Positions 20,942-32,594 of a stretch of DNA of 64,000 nt are shown piece by piece; position 1 is the stretch's first letter; the number at the start of each line of letters is the position of its first letter. A program made the translations under genes and the position numbers. The notes beneath the pieces are model-generated. The model was not told where the DNA came from. It did not search any database and was given only the letters and a program-made list of their open reading frames with translations. This DNA is from Mycolicibacterium sediminis (GTDB lineage Bacteria > Actinomycetota > Actinomycetes > Mycobacteriales > Mycobacteriaceae): positions 620,001 through 684,000 of the forward strand of contig NZ_AP022588.1 of assembly GCF_010731735.1 (NCBI RefSeq), written 5' to 3'.

Positions 20942-22243
20942 TCAGGTGCCCGGCACGTCGTTCGCTGCGGGATCGGTGTTCTCCCGGGTGATGTCGTCGC
21001 GGCAGTCGTCCCGGCCGGCACCGGTCTGCTCCATGCAGACCGACACGGGCGGGCCGTCGCTCGCGGCGGATTCGATGGTGGGCGCGGTGATCTCACCGGG
21101 GTAGAGCGACCACAGCGCCGACTCGGTCGACGGCATGTGCGCGCAGTACGCCGGTGCGCCGCGCTCGGTGCGGCCCGCGGCGCCCAGCGTTTCGCAGTCG
21201 GCGCCCACCACGACCACCGGCAGCGTCACCCGGCCCTCCGCCTGGGTGACCTGCCGGCGCTCCCGCCGGTCGTCGAACGCCAGGAACGCCACCCCGGCAA
21301 CGACCAGCGCGACCAGGACCGCCGCACCGGCGACCACGGCCGTCCGGCGGCTGCGAGGTGGCGGCGCGGCATGCACCCGGGCGTGCCGCGGACCGCTGCG
21401 GCCCTGCGTCCCGACGCGCTGCGCCAGGGCCTCGGCGAACTGGACACACGTTTCGAACCGCTGCCGGGGCGCCTTGGCGAGGGCCTTGTCGAACACCGTT
21501 CCCAGAGAGGTCAACTCGGGCCGCTTGGAGCCGATGGGGGGTGGCGCGGTGGTGAGGTGCTGACTGATGACCACGGCCGGGTTCGAGTGCTGGAACGGCG
21601 GGCTGCCCGTGAGCAACTGGTACGCGGTCGCCGCCAGCGCGTACTGGTCGGCACGACCGTCGACCTTCTCGCCGGTGAGCTGCTCGGGGGCGGCGTAGGC
21701 GACGGTGCCGACCGTCATGTTGGTGCCGGTCAGGTTGCTGGTGTCGTCGGCGCGGCGGGCGATCCCGAAGTCGGCCAGCATGATTCGCTCGCCGTCCACC
21801 CCCGGGTTGGCGAGCAGGACGTTGGCCGGCTTCACGTCGCGGTGGGTGAGACCCTTCTGGTGGGCGTAGTCCAGTGCCTGGGCCACCGCCGTGACGAGCC
21901 GCACGACCAGGTCGGTGGGCATGCCCGAGGGATACCGCTTCAGCAGTTCGCCGGCGTCGGTGCCCTCGACGTAGGCCATCGCGATCCACAACCGGCCGTC
22001 GACGTCGCCGCGGTCGTGGATCTCGACGATGTGCGGATGCCAGAGCGTGGCCGCGATCTCGGCCTCGCGAGTGAAGCGCTCGCGGTACTCGTCGTCGGCA
22101 CACACGGTCGCGGCCAACACCTTCAGAGCGTCGTGGCGTGGCAGCCGGGGATGACGGGCCAGGTACACCTCGCCCATACCGCCGACGCCGATCGACCGCA
22201 CGATGGTGTAGCCGGCGATCACGTGACCCTCGGCGAGCGGCAT
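20942..22243 (-). CDS. Transmembrane Ser/Thr protein kinase (PknB-type) with Cys-containing outer domain
   Basis: A 433-residue receptor-type kinase. The Hanks-type kinase domain spans residues about 11-275: Gly loop [14 protein letters not shown], Lys41, catalytic HRDVKPAN (Asp136), DFG at 158-160 and APEQ at 185-188. The activation loop ([10 protein letters not shown]) has Thr residues suited to autophosphorylation. A basic, Pro-rich linker leads to one membrane helix at about 302-322 and an outer domain of about 110 residues. That domain has four Cys (350, 367, 403, 414) and no PASTA repeat. The gene follows accD4 by 21 bp on the same strand and so closes the fadD32-pks13-accD4 series; it also has its own -10-like TAGGAT. 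Substrates are unknown; FadD32, Pks13, AccD4 or Emb proteins are plausible only by position. Confidence 0.93.
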   Translation of the reverse strand: MPLAEGHVIAGYTIVRSIGVGGMGEVYLARHPRLPRHDALKVLAATVCADDEYRERFTREAEIAATLWHPHIVEIHDRGDVDGRLWIAMAYVEGTDAGELLKRYPSGMPTDLVVRLVTAVAQALDYAHQKGLTHRDVKPANVLLANPGVDGERIMLADFGIARRADDTSNLTGTNMTVGTVAYAAPEQLTGEKVDGRADQYALAATAYQLLTGSPPFQHSNPAVVISQHLTTAPPPIGSKRPELTSLGTVFDKALAKAPRQRFETCVQFAEALAQRVGTQGRSGPRHARVHAAPPPRSRRTAVVAGAAVLVALVVAGVAFLAFDDRRERRQVTQAEGRVTLPVVVVGADCETLGAAGRTERGAPAYCAHMPSTESALWSLYPGEITAPTIESAASDGPPVSVCMEQTGAGRDDCRDDITRENTDPAANDVPGT

Positions 22244-22250
22244 GGGGCGA

Positions 22251-22256
22251 ATCCTA
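22251..22256 (-). promoter_or_regulatory. Candidate -10 element for the kinase gene (leaderless)
   Basis: On the minus strand TAGGAT lies seven bases before the kinase ATG, with a CTGACG -35-like hexamer 17 bases further upstream. It would allow expression independent of the pks13 operon. Confidence 0.45.
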
Positions 22257-22264
22257 GTGCGGGA

Positions 22265-23836
22265 CTAGATCGGCGTCAGGCCGTGCTTGCGCTGCACGCG
22301 CGAGATCTGCTTGTCGGCCAGCAGCCGCATCGCGCTGCGCAGGAGCAGCCGCGTCTGGTGCGGCTCGATGACCCCGTCGATGTAGCCGCGCTCGGCGGCG
22401 ATCCACGGCACCGCGAGGTGGGCGTTGTAGCCCTCGACGAAGTCCGCGCGGATCTTCTGCACCTCGGGTGCGGTCGGATCGGGGAACCGCTTCACCAGCA
22501 ACTGGGCGGCACCGTCGGCGCCGATCACCGCGATGCGTGCCGTCGGCCACGCGAAGTTGAGGTCGGCCGTCAGCTGCTTGGAACCCATCACCGCGTACGC
22601 GCCGCCGTAAGACTTGCGAATGGTGATGGTGACCTTCGGGATGTCGGCCTCGACGACGGCGTTCAGGAAGCGGCCACCCCGCTTGATGATGCCGCCCTTC
22701 TCCTGCTCCACGCCCGGCATGAAGCCCGGGGTGTCCACCACGAACACCAGCGGCGTGTTGAACGAGTCGCAGAAGCGCACGAAACGGGCGGCCTTGTCGG
22801 ACGCCTCGTTGTCGATCGCGCCCGACATGTACATCGGCTGGTTGGCGATCACGCCGACCGGACGGCCGCCGATGCGAGCGAAGGCCGTGATGATCGCGGG
22901 ACCGGCCTGCTCGGCGACCTCGAAGACGTCGCCGTCGTCGAAGATCCGCAGCAGGATCTCGTGCATGTCGTAGGCCGTGTTGTCGGCGTCGGGCACGATC
23001 GCGTCGAGTTCGTAGTCGAACGGCGTCAGCTCCGGCTCGAGGCCGGGGTTGACGATCGGCGCCTCGTCGAAGGTGTTGGCGGGCAGGAAGCTCAGGTAGT
23101 CGCGGACGTACTGGAACGCCGCGGACTCCGACTCCACCACCTGGTGGATGTTGCCGTACCTCGCCTGGGCGTCGGCGCCGCCGAGTTCGTCGAGCGAGAC
23201 GTCTTCGCCGGTGACGTCCTTGATGACGTCAGGGCCGGTGACGAACATGTAGCCCTGATCGCGAACCGCGACGACCAGGTCGGTCTGGATGGGCGAGTAG
23301 ACCGCGCCGCCGGCGCACTTGCCGAAGATCAGCGAGATTTCGGGCACCAGCCCGCGCAGTAGCTCGTGACGGCGGCCCAGCTCGGCGTACCACGCCAGCG
23401 ACGTCGCGGTGTCCTGGATGCGGGCACCCGCGGAGTCGTTGATGCCGATGATCGGGCAGCCGACCATCGCCACCCACTCCATCAGCTTGGCCACCTTGCG
23501 GCCGAACATCTCGCCGACCGACCCCTGGAAGACGGTCTGGTCGTGGCTGAACACGCCCACCGGGCGGCCGTTGATCAGACCGTGGCCGGTGACGACGCCG
23601 TCCCCGTAGAACGCACCCGGGTCACCCGGGGTCTTGGCCAGCGCGCCGATCTCCAGGAAGGTGCCGGGATCGAGCAGCGAGTGGATCCGTGCCCGTGCCG
23701 ACGGGATCCCCTTCTTGTCGCGCCGGGCCCTGGCCTTCTCGTCGCCGGGGTCCTTGGCCAGCTCGAGTCGCGCGCGCAGATCGGCGAGCTTCTCGGCCGT
23801 GGTGTGCGGCTTCGCGGGGGTGGCGGCTTCGGTCAC
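22265..23836 (-). CDS. accD4: Long-chain acyl-CoA carboxylase, carboxyltransferase subunit AccD4
   Basis: A 523-residue carboxyltransferase beta subunit. With AccA3 it carboxylates the long (C24-C26) acyl-CoA that becomes the alpha branch extender in the Pks13 condensation. Crotonase-fold halves are at about 30-260 and 270-510. Oxyanion-type Gly pairs are visible in [10 protein letters not shown] and [17 protein letters not shown] at 23836 is chosen because it overlaps the pks13 stop (GTGA) and gives the family length (Mtb 522). The open frame extends upstream but that part is shadow sequence within pks13. Confidence 0.97.
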   Translation of the reverse strand: MTEAATPAKPHTTAEKLADLRARLELAKDPGDEKARARRDKKGIPSARARIHSLLDPGTFLEIGALAKTPGDPGAFYGDGVVTGHGLINGRPVGVFSHDQTVFQGSVGEMFGRKVAKLMEWVAMVGCPIIGINDSAGARIQDTATSLAWYAELGRRHELLRGLVPEISLIFGKCAGGAVYSPIQTDLVVAVRDQGYMFVTGPDVIKDVTGEDVSLDELGGADAQARYGNIHQVVESESAAFQYVRDYLSFLPANTFDEAPIVNPGLEPELTPFDYELDAIVPDADNTAYDMHEILLRIFDDGDVFEVAEQAGPAIITAFARIGGRPVGVIANQPMYMSGAIDNEASDKAARFVRFCDSFNTPLVFVVDTPGFMPGVEQEKGGIIKRGGRFLNAVVEADIPKVTITIRKSYGGAYAVMGSKQLTADLNFAWPTARIAVIGADGAAQLLVKRFPDPTAPEVQKIRADFVEGYNAHLAVPWIAAERGYIDGVIEPHQTRLLLRSAMRLLADKQISRVQRKHGLTPI

Positions 23837-26800
23837 TTCTGCTCGCTCTCGGCCGGGGTGCGGTGGGACGACTCGCTCTGTGCCCGACTGATCGCTTCGC
23901 TCATGTGGGCACCTACTTTCGCAATGTACGGCTCGTCGATGGCCTGGATGTGCTCGCCCCCGATGGGCACCACTTCGAGGTCCTTCGTGAACTCGCCCCA
24001 CCCGCCGTCGGGCTTGCGGGTCGCATATGCGGGCTCGAACGTGATGGCGTCGTCGTGGTAGCGGTCGGCCATGTACAGCACGACGTGCCCGTCGTACGGC
24101 TTGATGTCGACCGTCGCCAGCACCCGCTGGTCCAGGTACGACGTCCGCTGGTGCTCGATGATGCCGCCCGGGATTTGCACGCCGGCCTCGCCGACCGCGT
24201 TCAGCACGTACTGCACCTGTCCGGCGTCGTCGAGCTTCTCCAGATCCTCGTACGGGATCTCCGGGATCTGCACGTTGAACGTCTTCTCCGCGAACTTCGC
24301 GTAGCGGTCCCAGCGCTTGCGGGTCTCCTCCTGCGTGTGCAGGATCGGCTCACCCGGCAGCACGCAGTCGATGAGCCCGACGAACGACACCTCGGCACCC
24401 GCCTGCTCGAGCCCGATCGCGCAGGCGTACGCCAGTGCGCCACCCAGCGACCAGCCGGTCAGCAAGAACGGCTTGCCCTTCTCTCCGTCGATCCAGCCAT
24501 TAAGTTCGAGCAGCTTCGGCACGTACTGCGCCGCCCGCTCCTCGATGGTGCCCTCGACGCGCTCCAGCCCGATCATCGGCGTGCCCGGCGGGAGCCGCTT
24601 CAGCAGCGGCTCGTAGACGACCGTCGACCCGCCCGCAGCGTGGAACACGTAGACGGGCACCTGGTCGTCGGACTCGGCCTTGCGGATGGTCCGGACGAAG
24701 CCGTCGAGTTCACCTGCCTCCAGGAACTCGCGCACCGTGGACGCCAGCTCCTCGACTGTCTGCGCCCTGCGCACGTCGTCTGCCGTGATGGTGCCCTCGG
24801 CGCGCTCGGTGAGGCGTTGCGCCATCTTCTCGGCCGACGCGTCGTCGAGCGTCGGCAGCGGGTTGAAGATGCCGCCCGGCGACTTGCCGGTGACGATGGC
24901 CCACGTCGCGAACGTCACGCGCTCGGCGGCGTCACGCGGGGGCACGTCGGAGTTGAGCGCCTCGGCGACGGCCTTCTGGTTGAGCACCTGAGCGGTCGCG
25001 GTCGCGGCGCTCGGAGCGGCCGGACCCGTCGGGTTGGTCGGCGGCGGCGGGACGGCCGGACCGGTCGGGTTGGTCGGCGGCGGCGGGACCGCGGGGCCCG
25101 TCGGGTTGGTCGGAGGCGCGGGCACCAGTGCGGCATCGGTGGCGACGGGATCCGGTGTCGTCTCCTTGGCGTCCGCGGCGATCGGGTGACCTGCCTCGGC
25201 GAGCTTGGCCTCGAGTTCGGCGACCGTGCTGGCGCCGCCCATCAGCTCGGCCTGCGCCGAGGCGATCTCCTCGGCGGTCTGGCCCTTCTGCTGCTCGGCC
25301 AGTTCCACCACCTCGTCGCGGTGGTCGATCGCGTACTGGATCAGCCGCTCGACCGCGTACAGGTTCGCGTCGCGGACGGCGGTCAACTGGATCGGCGGCA
25401 GGTCGAAGTCGTACTCGACGCGGTTCTTGATGCGGACTGCCATTAGCGAGTCCAGACCGAGTTCGATCAGCGGCACCTCCCACGGCAGGTCCTCGGGCTC
25501 GTAGCCCATGGCGCTGCCGACGATGGTGCCCAGCCGTTCGGCGATGGTCTCCCCGCTGTCCGGCGACCACTTCTTGAATCCTGCCGCGAGTCCCGCACCG
25601 GCGGTGAGGTTGTCGGACAGGATCGCCGCGTCGTCGGCGGGCTCCTCGACGGGAGCCTGCGGAGCGACGGCGGCGTCGGTGGCCACCGCCGTGCCCGCGG
25701 GGGCGGCGGCGGGTAGCGCGCTCGCGACACCGCCACGGGTGACGATCGCGTCGTAGACGAGGGTGAACGACTCGTCGATCCGTGCGTGCACCTGCACCGT
25801 CGCGCCACCGGGGTGGCGGGTCAGGGTGGTCACCAGCCGGGCGTCGTCGGCGGGCACCGCACGCTGCTCGGAGGCGGTGAGCGTGGCATCCGGAAGCACC
25901 TGCGCCGCAGCGGCCTTGACCAACGCGACCGGATCGGTGGCGGCGCGCGGCACGTACTCCCACACGTGCCTGCCGTCCGGCGTCGCGACGTGGTTGCCCG
26001 GCATCACGGCCGAGCTGTCACCGGTGAAGTGGGCGTCGAGCCAGTGCGGCTTGCGCTTGAACCGGGTCGGCGGGATCGCCGCGTAGTCCGTCTCCGGGTT
26101 CTCCGCCTTCGAGAACAGCGTCCGGAAGTCGAGGTCGTGGCCGTAGACGAACAGCGTCGCCATGGCCGTGGTCATCGAGTCGACCTCGTCCTGCTTGCGC
26201 GCGAGCGTCGCGATGAGCTGCGCGTCGTGCAGACCGGCGCTGGCGGTCGTCAGCCCGACCTGCATGAGCGCCACCGGATTCGGCGCCAACTCCAGGAACG
26301 TCGTGTGCCCGTTGTCGACGGCGTTGCGGATGCCGTGCGTGAAGTACACGCTGTGCCGCAGGCCCTTCTTCCAGTAGTCGACGTCGTGGATTGCGTCGGT
26401 CCCCGCGCGGACGAGGCTGCCCTCGTGCACCGTCGAGTAGTAGGCGGTCTGCAGCGGAAGTGCCTCGATGCCTTGGATTTCGGCGGCGAGTTCGCCGAGC
26501 AGCGGGTCCATCTGCTGGGTGTGGCTGGCACCCTTGGTCTGGAACTTGCGGGCGAACTTCCCCTCCGACTCGGCACGCGCGATGATCGCGTCGACCTGCT
26601 CGGGCGGACCGCCGATGACGGTCTGGGTCGGCGCCGCGTAGACGCACACCTCGAGGTCGGGGTAGTCCGAGAAGACCGTCTTGATCTCCTCGGCCGAGTA
26701 CTCGACGAGCGCCATCAGCCGGATGTACTCGCCGAACAGCATCGCCTCGCCCTCGCCCATCAGGTGGGCGCGCGAGCAGATGGTGCGCGTGGCGTCCTCC

Positions 26801-29343
26801 AGCGAGAGCCCGCCGGAGAAGTAGGCGGCGGCCGCCTCGCCGAGCGACTGGCCCACCAGCGCACCGGGTTTCGCGCCGTGCGCACGCAGCGTCTCGCCGA
26901 GGGCGACCTGGATGGCGAAGATCACCGTCTGCGTGGTCTCGATGCCGTAGTCCTGCGAGTCGTCGAGGATGAGTTCGACGACCGAGTAGCCGCGCTCGTC
27001 CTGGACGTAGGCGTCGACCTTGTTGATCCAGTCGGCGAACACCTCGTCGCGCAGGTAGAGGTTCTTGCCCATCTTGCGGTGCTGCGCGCCGAATCCGGCG
27101 AGCACCCAGACGGGTCCGTTGGTGACGGGGCCGTCGGCGGCGAGCACCAGGGGGCTCTGCTTGCCCTCGGCCAGGGCGCGCAGACCCTTGACGGCCTCCG
27201 CGTGATCGTGGGCCAGCACGATCGCCCGGGAGCGGCCGTGATTGCGCCGCGACAGCGACCGGCCGATGGCCTCCAGGCTCGTGGCCTGACCGTCGGGGCT
27301 CTCGATCCAGTCCGCCAGTTCGGCGGCCGTGGACCGCTTGCGCGAGGTGAGGAAGCCCGAGACGGCCAGCGGCACCAGCGCGTTGGTCGGCTCGGTGGCC
27401 TCGAGTTCTTCGCGCGCCACCTCCAGCAGACGCAGCGCCTCGTCGGTGAGCCCGGGCAGTTCCGGCTCGTCGGACTCGGCGCCGGCGGTGACGCTCAACT
27501 CCGCGTCCTCGTCGTCGTCGTCGAGGCTGAATTCTCTTCGCGCAAGCGGCTCATCGACAAACTCGCCGTACTCGTCCATCCGGACGCCACCGACGTACAC
27601 CGCGCCGGCGTCGTCGTTGGCCGGCGTGACGACCACGACGTCGGGCTGCGGCTCCGGCTCGACGAGGTCCTCCGGCAGCACCTCACGCAGCACCAGATGC
27701 GCGTTGGCGCCGCCGAACCCGAAGCCCGAGACGCCGGCGACGGCGTGCCCGCTGTAGCGCGGCCAGTCACTGACGACGTCGTTGACCTTGAGGTGTTCGC
27801 GTTCGAAGTCGATGTAGGGGTTGGGTCCGGCGTAGTTGATCGACGGCGGCAGCTTGTCGCGCTTCAGCGACAGCGCCACCTTGGCCAGGCTTGCCGCACC
27901 GGCTGCGGACTCCAGGTGACCCAGGTTGGACTTGACCGCACCCAGCAGCGCCGGCTTGTCCGCCGCGCGGCCACGGCCGATGACGCGACCCAGCGCGTCG
28001 GCCTCGATGGGGTCACCGAGGATGGTGCCGGTGCCGTGCGCCTCGACGTAGTCGACGGTCTTCGGATCGATGCCTGCGTCGCGATAGGCGTTGCGCAGCA
28101 CCATTTCCTGAGCGTCGGGGTTGGGGGCGAGCAGACCGTTGGAGCGGCCGTCGTGGTTGACCGCGCCGCCGGCGATGATCGCCAGCACGTCGTCGCCGTC
28201 GCGCCGCGCGTCCTCGAGGCGCTTGAGCACCAGCATGCCGCCACCCTCGGAGCGCGCGTAGCCGTCGGCGTCCGCGGAGAACGACTTGATCCGGCCGTCG
28301 GGCGCGAGCACGCCGCCGACCTCGTCGAAGCCGACCGTCACCATCGGGGTGACGAGCGCGTTGACGCCACCGGCGACCACGACGTCGGCGTCACCGGCGC
28401 GCAGCGCCTTCACGCCCTCGTTGACGGCCACCAGCGACGACGAGCAGGCGGTGTCGATGGTCATCGACGGCCCGCGGAAGTCGAAGAAGTACGACACCCG
28501 GTTCGAGATGATCGCGCTGGAGTTGCCGGTGATCGCGTACGGGTGTGCGACCGACGGATCGGACAGCGCCATGATCATGTAGTCGTTGGTCGAGCTGCCG
28601 ACGTAGACGCCGACGTTCTCGCCGCGCAGCATCGACGCCGGAACCCTGGCGTTCTCCAACGCCTCCCACGTGAGTTCGAGTGCCATCCGCTGCTGCGGAT
28701 CGATGTTGTCGGCCTCCATCTTCGACAGCGCGAAGAACTCGGCGTCGAAGCCCTTGATGTCCGACAGGTAGCCGCCGCGCGTACGCGCCCGGGCCACCCG
28801 CTCGGCGATGCGGGGCTCGGAGAGGAACTCCGACCACCGGCCCTCGGGAACGTCGGTGATGGCGTCGCGGCCCTCGAGCAGCGCCTCCCACATCTCGTCG
28901 GGAGTGTTCATGTCGCCCGGGAAGCGCGTGCCGACGCCGACGATGGCGATGTTCAGCCGGCCGTCCTCGATCGGGCCGCCCGGACGGGACCAGTCCTCGT
29001 CGGCTGCCGCGTCGAGGTCGATCTCCGGCTCGCCCTCGACGATGACCGTCGCCAGCGACTCGATGGTCGGGTGCCGGAAGGCGATCGTGGCGGTGAGCGT
29101 GACGCCCGTGAGGTCCTCGATGTCGCTGGCCATCGCCACGGCATCGCGCGAGGACAATCCGAGTTCGACCATGGCGACGGACTCGTCGATGGAGTCGGCG
29201 TTCTGGCCGGTCGCGTTGGCGATCCAGTTGCGCAGCCACTCTCGCAGCTCCGTCACCGTCATGTCGGTCCGGGCCGGCTGGTCGACGGCCGGGGCGAACG
29301 GCGTCGTCGCGTCGTCGTTGGCGGGAATCAGTTCGTCGCTCAT
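23833..29343 (-). CDS. pks13: Polyketide synthase Pks13, mycolic acid condensase
   Basis: A 1836-residue type I synthase that joins the meromycolyl chain and the carboxylated alpha chain and transfers the product to trehalose. Domain order: ACP1 (phosphopantetheine Ser65 in ELGLSSRDA), KS (Cys300 in [14 protein letters not shown]), AT (Ser833 in [13 protein letters not shown]), ACP2 (Ser1299 in [10 protein letters not shown]), and a C-terminal thioesterase (Ser1632 in [11 protein letters not shown], His in GGEHIQAID). It is about 100 residues longer than the Mtb protein. Part of the excess is a Pro-rich linker with three NPTGP repeats between ACP2 and the thioesterase. GTG at 29349 is an alternative start. 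It follows fadD32 by 41 bp and overlaps accD4. Confidence 0.98.
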   Translation of the reverse strand: MSDELIPANDDATTPFAPAVDQPARTDMTVTELREWLRNWIANATGQNADSIDESVAMVELGLSSRDAVAMASDIEDLTGVTLTATIAFRHPTIESLATVIVEGEPEIDLDAAADEDWSRPGGPIEDGRLNIAIVGVGTRFPGDMNTPDEMWEALLEGRDAITDVPEGRWSEFLSEPRIAERVARARTRGGYLSDIKGFDAEFFALSKMEADNIDPQQRMALELTWEALENARVPASMLRGENVGVYVGSSTNDYMIMALSDPSVAHPYAITGNSSAIISNRVSYFFDFRGPSMTIDTACSSSLVAVNEGVKALRAGDADVVVAGGVNALVTPMVTVGFDEVGGVLAPDGRIKSFSADADGYARSEGGGMLVLKRLEDARRDGDDVLAIIAGGAVNHDGRSNGLLAPNPDAQEMVLRNAYRDAGIDPKTVDYVEAHGTGTILGDPIEADALGRVIGRGRAADKPALLGAVKSNLGHLESAAGAASLAKVALSLKRDKLPPSINYAGPNPYIDFEREHLKVNDVVSDWPRYSGHAVAGVSGFGFGGANAHLVLREVLPEDLVEPEPQPDVVVVTPANDDAGAVYVGGVRMDEYGEFVDEPLARREFSLDDDDEDAELSVTAGAESDEPELPGLTDEALRLLEVAREELEATEPTNALVPLAVSGFLTSRKRSTAAELADWIESPDGQATSLEAIGRSLSRRNHGRSRAIVLAHDHAEAVKGLRALAEGKQSPLVLAADGPVTNGPVWVLAGFGAQHRKMGKNLYLRDEVFADWINKVDAYVQDERGYSVVELILDDSQDYGIETTQTVIFAIQVALGETLRAHGAKPGALVGQSLGEAAAAYFSGGLSLEDATRTICSRAHLMGEGEAMLFGEYIRLMALVEYSAEEIKTVFSDYPDLEVCVYAAPTQTVIGGPPEQVDAIIARAESEGKFARKFQTKGASHTQQMDPLLGELAAEIQGIEALPLQTAYYSTVHEGSLVRAGTDAIHDVDYWKKGLRHSVYFTHGIRNAVDNGHTTFLELAPNPVALMQVGLTTASAGLHDAQLIATLARKQDEVDSMTTAMATLFVYGHDLDFRTLFSKAENPETDYAAIPPTRFKRKPHWLDAHFTGDSSAVMPGNHVATPDGRHVWEYVPRAATDPVALVKAAAAQVLPDATLTASEQRAVPADDARLVTTLTRHPGGATVQVHARIDESFTLVYDAIVTRGGVASALPAAAPAGTAVATDAAVAPQAPVEEPADDAAILSDNLTAGAGLAAGFKKWSPDSGETIAERLGTIVGSAMGYEPEDLPWEVPLIELGLDSLMAVRIKNRVEYDFDLPPIQLTAVRDANLYAVERLIQYAIDHRDEVVELAEQQKGQTAEEIASAQAELMGGASTVAELEAKLAEAGHPIAADAKETTPDPVATDAALVPAPPTNPTGPAVPPPPTNPTGPAVPPPPTNPTGPAAPSAATATAQVLNQKAVAEALNSDVPPRDAAERVTFATWAIVTGKSPGGIFNPLPTLDDASAEKMAQRLTERAEGTITADDVRRAQTVEELASTVREFLEAGELDGFVRTIRKAESDDQVPVYVFHAAGGSTVVYEPLLKRLPPGTPMIGLERVEGTIEERAAQYVPKLLELNGWIDGEKGKPFLLTGWSLGGALAYACAIGLEQAGAEVSFVGLIDCVLPGEPILHTQEETRKRWDRYAKFAEKTFNVQIPEIPYEDLEKLDDAGQVQYVLNAVGEAGVQIPGGIIEHQRTSYLDQRVLATVDIKPYDGHVVLYMADRYHDDAITFEPAYATRKPDGGWGEFTKDLEVVPIGGEHIQAIDEPYIAKVGAHMSEAISRAQSESSHRTPAESEQK
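25022..25129 (-). repeat. 36-bp tandem repeat (three units) in pks13 linker
   Basis: Units at 25022-25057, 25058-25093 and 25094-25129 encode three near-identical 12-residue blocks of the form [12 protein letters not shown], the last unit being the most diverged. They lie between the second ACP and the thioesterase of Pks13. Confidence 0.85.
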
Positions 29344-29384
29344 GATCACTTCACTCTCGCCGCCGAGCGGCTCGCGTTTGGCTG

Positions 29385-31274
29385 TTAGTCAGTCGCGTCG
29401 GGGAAGTCGTTGGCGATCTTCCCGGCGCGCAGACTTCCGTCGAGATAGGCAGTGCGGCACGCGCGCCTGCCGATCTTGCCGCTGGAGGTCCTGGGGATGG
29501 CGCCCGCGGCGGTGAGGAGCACGTCCCGCACCGTGACGCCGTGCCGCACGGCGATCGCCGCGCGGATGTCGTCGGTGATGGGTCCCGGGTCGAGCTTGTG
29601 CGCTCCGGGCGCACGCTCGCCGACGATGACGAGTTGTTCGCTGGTGTCGTCGGGATCTCGCTTGAGACCGGCGTGCGCGTTGGCGAACACCTCGTCGGGT
29701 AACTGGTTCGCCGGCACCGAGAACGCCGCGACGTAGCCGACGCGCAGCGCCTTGGTGGACTCCTGCGCGGAGTACTCCAGGTCCTGCGGGTAGTGGTTGC
29801 GTCCGTCGATGATGACGAGGTCCTTCACGCGACCGGTGATGAACAGCTCGCCGTTGTGGAAGGCGCCGTAGTCACCGGTGCGCACCCACGTCGCGTCGTC
29901 GGCCGCGCCCTCGGCGTGCGACGGGTTGGTGCGGGACTTGAGGGTGTTCTGGAACGTCTCGACGGTCTCCTGCGGCTTGCCGTAGTACCCGGTGCCCATG
30001 TTCTGGCCGCTGATCCAGATCTCCCCGATCTGGTCGTCGGGGAGTTCGGTCGCCGTCTCGGCGTCGACGATGACCGCCCACTCGGCAATGCCCACGATGC
30101 CCGCACCCGCCTGGGCGACGGCGCTGGCGGCGCTCTCGTCGACCTCGGTGAAGGTGCCCGTGTTCAGGGCCTCACGGTCGACGTGGACGATCGTCGGGGT
30201 GCCACCGATCGGCGTCGTCGACACGAACAGCGTGGCCTCGGCCAGCCCGTATGACGGCTTGACGGCCTGGGGCTTGAATCCGAACGGCCCGAACGCGTCG
30301 TTGAACCGGCGCACGGTGGCCGCGGAGATGGGCTCGCTGCCGTTGAGCAGCGCCTTGACGTTGGACAGGTCCAGCGGCGGCTCGCCGTCCTTGGGCACGC
30401 CGCGGGCCGCGGCGTGATCGAAGGCGAAGTTCGGGGCCACCGAGATGACGCTGCCGATGTCGTCGGGCTTGCGACCCATCTCGCGGATCCAGCGGCCGGG
30501 CCTGCGGACGAACGCCGCGGGGGTCATGAACGTGAAGAAGTGGCCGATCATCGGGGCCAGAAGCACGGTGATCAGACCCATGTCGTGGAAGAAGGGCAGC
30601 CAGGACAGACCGCGGTCGCCCTCCTCGCCGTCGAGCGCCTCGATGATCTGCACGACGTTGGTGGCCAGGTTCAGGTGGGTGATCTGCACACCGGTCGGGA
30701 TGCGCGTCGACCCCGACGTGTACTGCAGATAGGCGACGGTCTCGATGTCGACCGGGATCTGCTCCCATGTGACGCCGACCTCGTCGGGGATGGCATCGAC
30801 CGCGATGACGCGCGGTCGCTCGTTGGCGGGCCGGCTGCGAAAGAACTTCCGGACGCCCTCGGCGGCCGCGGTGGTGGTGAGGATCGCCGACGGCTTGCAG
30901 TCGTCGAGCACGGCGTGCAGGCGTCCGACGTGGCCGGGCTCCGACGGGTCGAACAGCGGCACCGCGACGCGGCCCGAGTACAGCGCGCCGAAGAACGCCA
31001 CGATGTAGTCGAGGTTCTGCGGGCACAGGATCGCGACGCGGTCACCGGGTTGGGTGACCTGCTGCAGTCGGGCGCCGACGGCCTTGTTGCGAACGCTGAA
31101 CTCGGCCCAGTGCAGGTCCCGGGCGACGCCGTCGCGCTCGGTCGAGAAGTCGAGGAACCGGTAGGCGAGCTTGTCGCCCCGGACCTTGGCCCACTTCTCG
31201 ACGTGCTTGACCAGGCTCCCGTTGTCCGGGAACTTGATCAGTCCGTCCTTGAGGAACGGGTTGTGAAATCCCAT
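29385..31274 (-). CDS. fadD32: Long-chain fatty-acyl-AMP ligase FadD32
   Basis: A 629-residue fatty-acyl-AMP ligase that activates the meromycolic acid as an acyl-adenylate and loads it onto the N-terminal ACP of Pks13. The adenylate loop is [19 protein letters not shown]. Further core motifs are [33 protein letters not shown] and the C-terminal [10 protein letters not shown] with its catalytic-region Lys. ATG at 31274 has AGGAG ten bases upstream, so the longer frame starting at 31298 is not used. First gene of the fadD32-pks13-accD4(-kinase) series, with a long leader of about 220 bases. Confidence 0.97.
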   Translation of the reverse strand: MGFHNPFLKDGLIKFPDNGSLVKHVEKWAKVRGDKLAYRFLDFSTERDGVARDLHWAEFSVRNKAVGARLQQVTQPGDRVAILCPQNLDYIVAFFGALYSGRVAVPLFDPSEPGHVGRLHAVLDDCKPSAILTTTAAAEGVRKFFRSRPANERPRVIAVDAIPDEVGVTWEQIPVDIETVAYLQYTSGSTRIPTGVQITHLNLATNVVQIIEALDGEEGDRGLSWLPFFHDMGLITVLLAPMIGHFFTFMTPAAFVRRPGRWIREMGRKPDDIGSVISVAPNFAFDHAAARGVPKDGEPPLDLSNVKALLNGSEPISAATVRRFNDAFGPFGFKPQAVKPSYGLAEATLFVSTTPIGGTPTIVHVDREALNTGTFTEVDESAASAVAQAGAGIVGIAEWAVIVDAETATELPDDQIGEIWISGQNMGTGYYGKPQETVETFQNTLKSRTNPSHAEGAADDATWVRTGDYGAFHNGELFITGRVKDLVIIDGRNHYPQDLEYSAQESTKALRVGYVAAFSVPANQLPDEVFANAHAGLKRDPDDTSEQLVIVGERAPGAHKLDPGPITDDIRAAIAVRHGVTVRDVLLTAAGAIPRTSSGKIGRRACRTAYLDGSLRAGKIANDFPDATD

Positions 31275-31403
31275 GTCGCTTCTCCTGTCAGACCGCATCC
31301 ACGGGCATCGCCGATGACTCGCGGTGGTTCATTCGGGGCGGCACCGGAAACCCCGAGCGGAAAGCCTCGAGCAATGCTCGCGCGCAGATGCCAAACCCTT
31401 GGA

Positions 31404-31409
31404 ATTCTA
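31404..31409 (-). promoter_or_regulatory. Second candidate -10 element in the fadD32 leader
   Basis: On the minus strand TAGAAT, close to the TATAAT consensus, lies about 130 bases before the fadD32 start. No convincing -35 hexamer is visible. Confidence 0.35.
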
Positions 31410-31503
31410 CCGGGCGGTTCCTGGGTTATCCGGGATCGCCGAACCGACACCCTGGTGACGGGACGACCGGCTTCTCTTCGGAACCGCTCTTACGCTTCTC
31501 TTA

Positions 31504-31532
31504 ATGTTAGGTGACCACGTCACCGGGGCCAA
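31504..31532 (-). promoter_or_regulatory. Promoter of fadD32 operon with palindromic operator in the spacer
   Basis: On the minus strand TTGGCC (31527-31532) and TAACAT (31504-31509) are separated by exactly 17 bases, a good sigma-A-type promoter. Fifteen of these spacer bases (31510-31524) form the perfect palindrome GGTGAC-CAC-GTCACC. A regulator bound there would occlude the core promoter. The start codon is about 230 bases downstream. Confidence 0.6.
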
Positions 31533-31564
31533 ATCCCGGGCCACACGCGATGGCCAATCGTGAC

Positions 31565-32575
31565 TCAACCGTGTTTCGGCGCCGGAGCGTTCTGCACCAG
31601 ATCCCGCGCCCAGTTCTGCGTCCACACCGTCGCCGGCTGACCGTCGACGTTCCAGAACTGCGGCGTGTTGTACAGCGCGTGTACCGGCGCGGCGGCGCCA
31701 CCGGACAGCGTCGCGAGCGTCTGGGGCAGGTTCGCGATCGAGAACGCACCCTCCGGAGCGGAGCAGATCAGGTCGCCGGTCCCGCAGATCTGATTGACGC
31801 GGTCGTTCAGCTCGCCGAACCCGCCCGGTCGCGGGCCGGTCATGTCGAGGCCGAGCTGCTTGAGCATCGGCACCTCGTGCAGCGTGATCTCGGCACCCTG
31901 CCCCGGCGGGTTGGGTCCGACGTCGACACCGACGCCCTCCTGACGGCGACCGTCGGCGATCAGCGTCACCCCGAGGACCAGATCCTGGTCGATGGGCCCA
32001 CGGCCGTTGCCGATGTCGCTGGCGATGTCGCCGGCGATGATCGCGCCCTGCGAGAAGCCGACGAACACGAAGCTGGTCAGCGGGCAGGCCTCGTTCACGC
32101 GCTTGATCTCGTCGAGCGTCACCCTGGTGCCCTCGGCCCGGCTGTCGTTGTACGACATCTGCTTGTCCGCAGAGAACGGATTGTGGAACTGAGCGGTGTA
32201 GGGGACGGTGTACACCCCCAGCCGCTGCCCGTCGAACTCGCCGCGCAGCGGGTTGCTCACGTTGAGCAGCAGCGCGATCGGGAACTGCGTCGGGTTGAGC
32301 GGATCCATCTGAGGGGACGACTCCCAGGTCCCGGGGATCGAGATCATCTGGACGTCGGGGCAGCTCGCATCCTGGAACTCGGGCCGCGGCTTGCCCGTGC
32401 TGGGTGCCGTCCCCGTCGGAGGTGCCGCGCTCGGCGGGACCGCGCTCGGTGGGGTCTCGGGCTGCCGCAGCCAGACGACGACGGCCGCGACGACGACGGC
32501 GACCAGTACGGCGACGGCGCCGGCTGCCGCGAGGGCGAGGATGCGGTGGCGTTTGCGCCCGCGGGTGGTGGCCAT
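31565..32575 (-). CDS. culp6: Cutinase-like envelope lipase/thioesterase Culp6 (Rv3802c-like)
   Basis: A 336-residue cutinase-family alpha/beta hydrolase. It has one N-terminal membrane segment (residues about 11-35), a Pro/Thr-rich spacer, then the catalytic domain. The nucleophile is the Ser of [10 protein letters not shown], the acid probably the Asp near ICGTGDLIC, and the base the His of [10 protein letters not shown]; several Cys can form the family disulfides. Rv3802c has phospholipase A and thioesterase activity and is essential in Mtb; it is linked to mycolate metabolism and inhibited by tetrahydrolipstatin. It follows the DUF732 gene by 19 bp on the same strand. Confidence 0.94.
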   Translation of the reverse strand: MATTRGRKRHRILALAAAGAVAVLVAVVVAAVVVWLRQPETPPSAVPPSAAPPTGTAPSTGKPRPEFQDASCPDVQMISIPGTWESSPQMDPLNPTQFPIALLLNVSNPLRGEFDGQRLGVYTVPYTAQFHNPFSADKQMSYNDSRAEGTRVTLDEIKRVNEACPLTSFVFVGFSQGAIIAGDIASDIGNGRGPIDQDLVLGVTLIADGRRQEGVGVDVGPNPPGQGAEITLHEVPMLKQLGLDMTGPRPGGFGELNDRVNQICGTGDLICSAPEGAFSIANLPQTLATLSGGAAAPVHALYNTPQFWNVDGQPATVWTQNWARDLVQNAPAPKHG

Positions 32576-32594
32576 GTCTTTACGTGGTCTCCTG

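Noticed and set aside
17661..21104. Plus-strand frame of 1147 codons shifted against embB
   Set aside because: It runs through the embB coding region in another frame and is Arg/Pro/Ala-rich; the EmbB frame carries all the conserved motifs.
22265..24001. Longer N-terminal form of AccD4 starting at 24001
   Set aside because: The extra 55 residues are Arg/Gly-rich shadow sequence inside pks13; the GTG overlapping the pks13 stop gives the known family length.
25786..29388. Open frame of 1200 codons on the plus strand opposite pks13
   Set aside because: It is a mirror of the KS-AT coding bias, with Arg/Val/Gly-rich low-information sequence and no plausible start signal or family motif.
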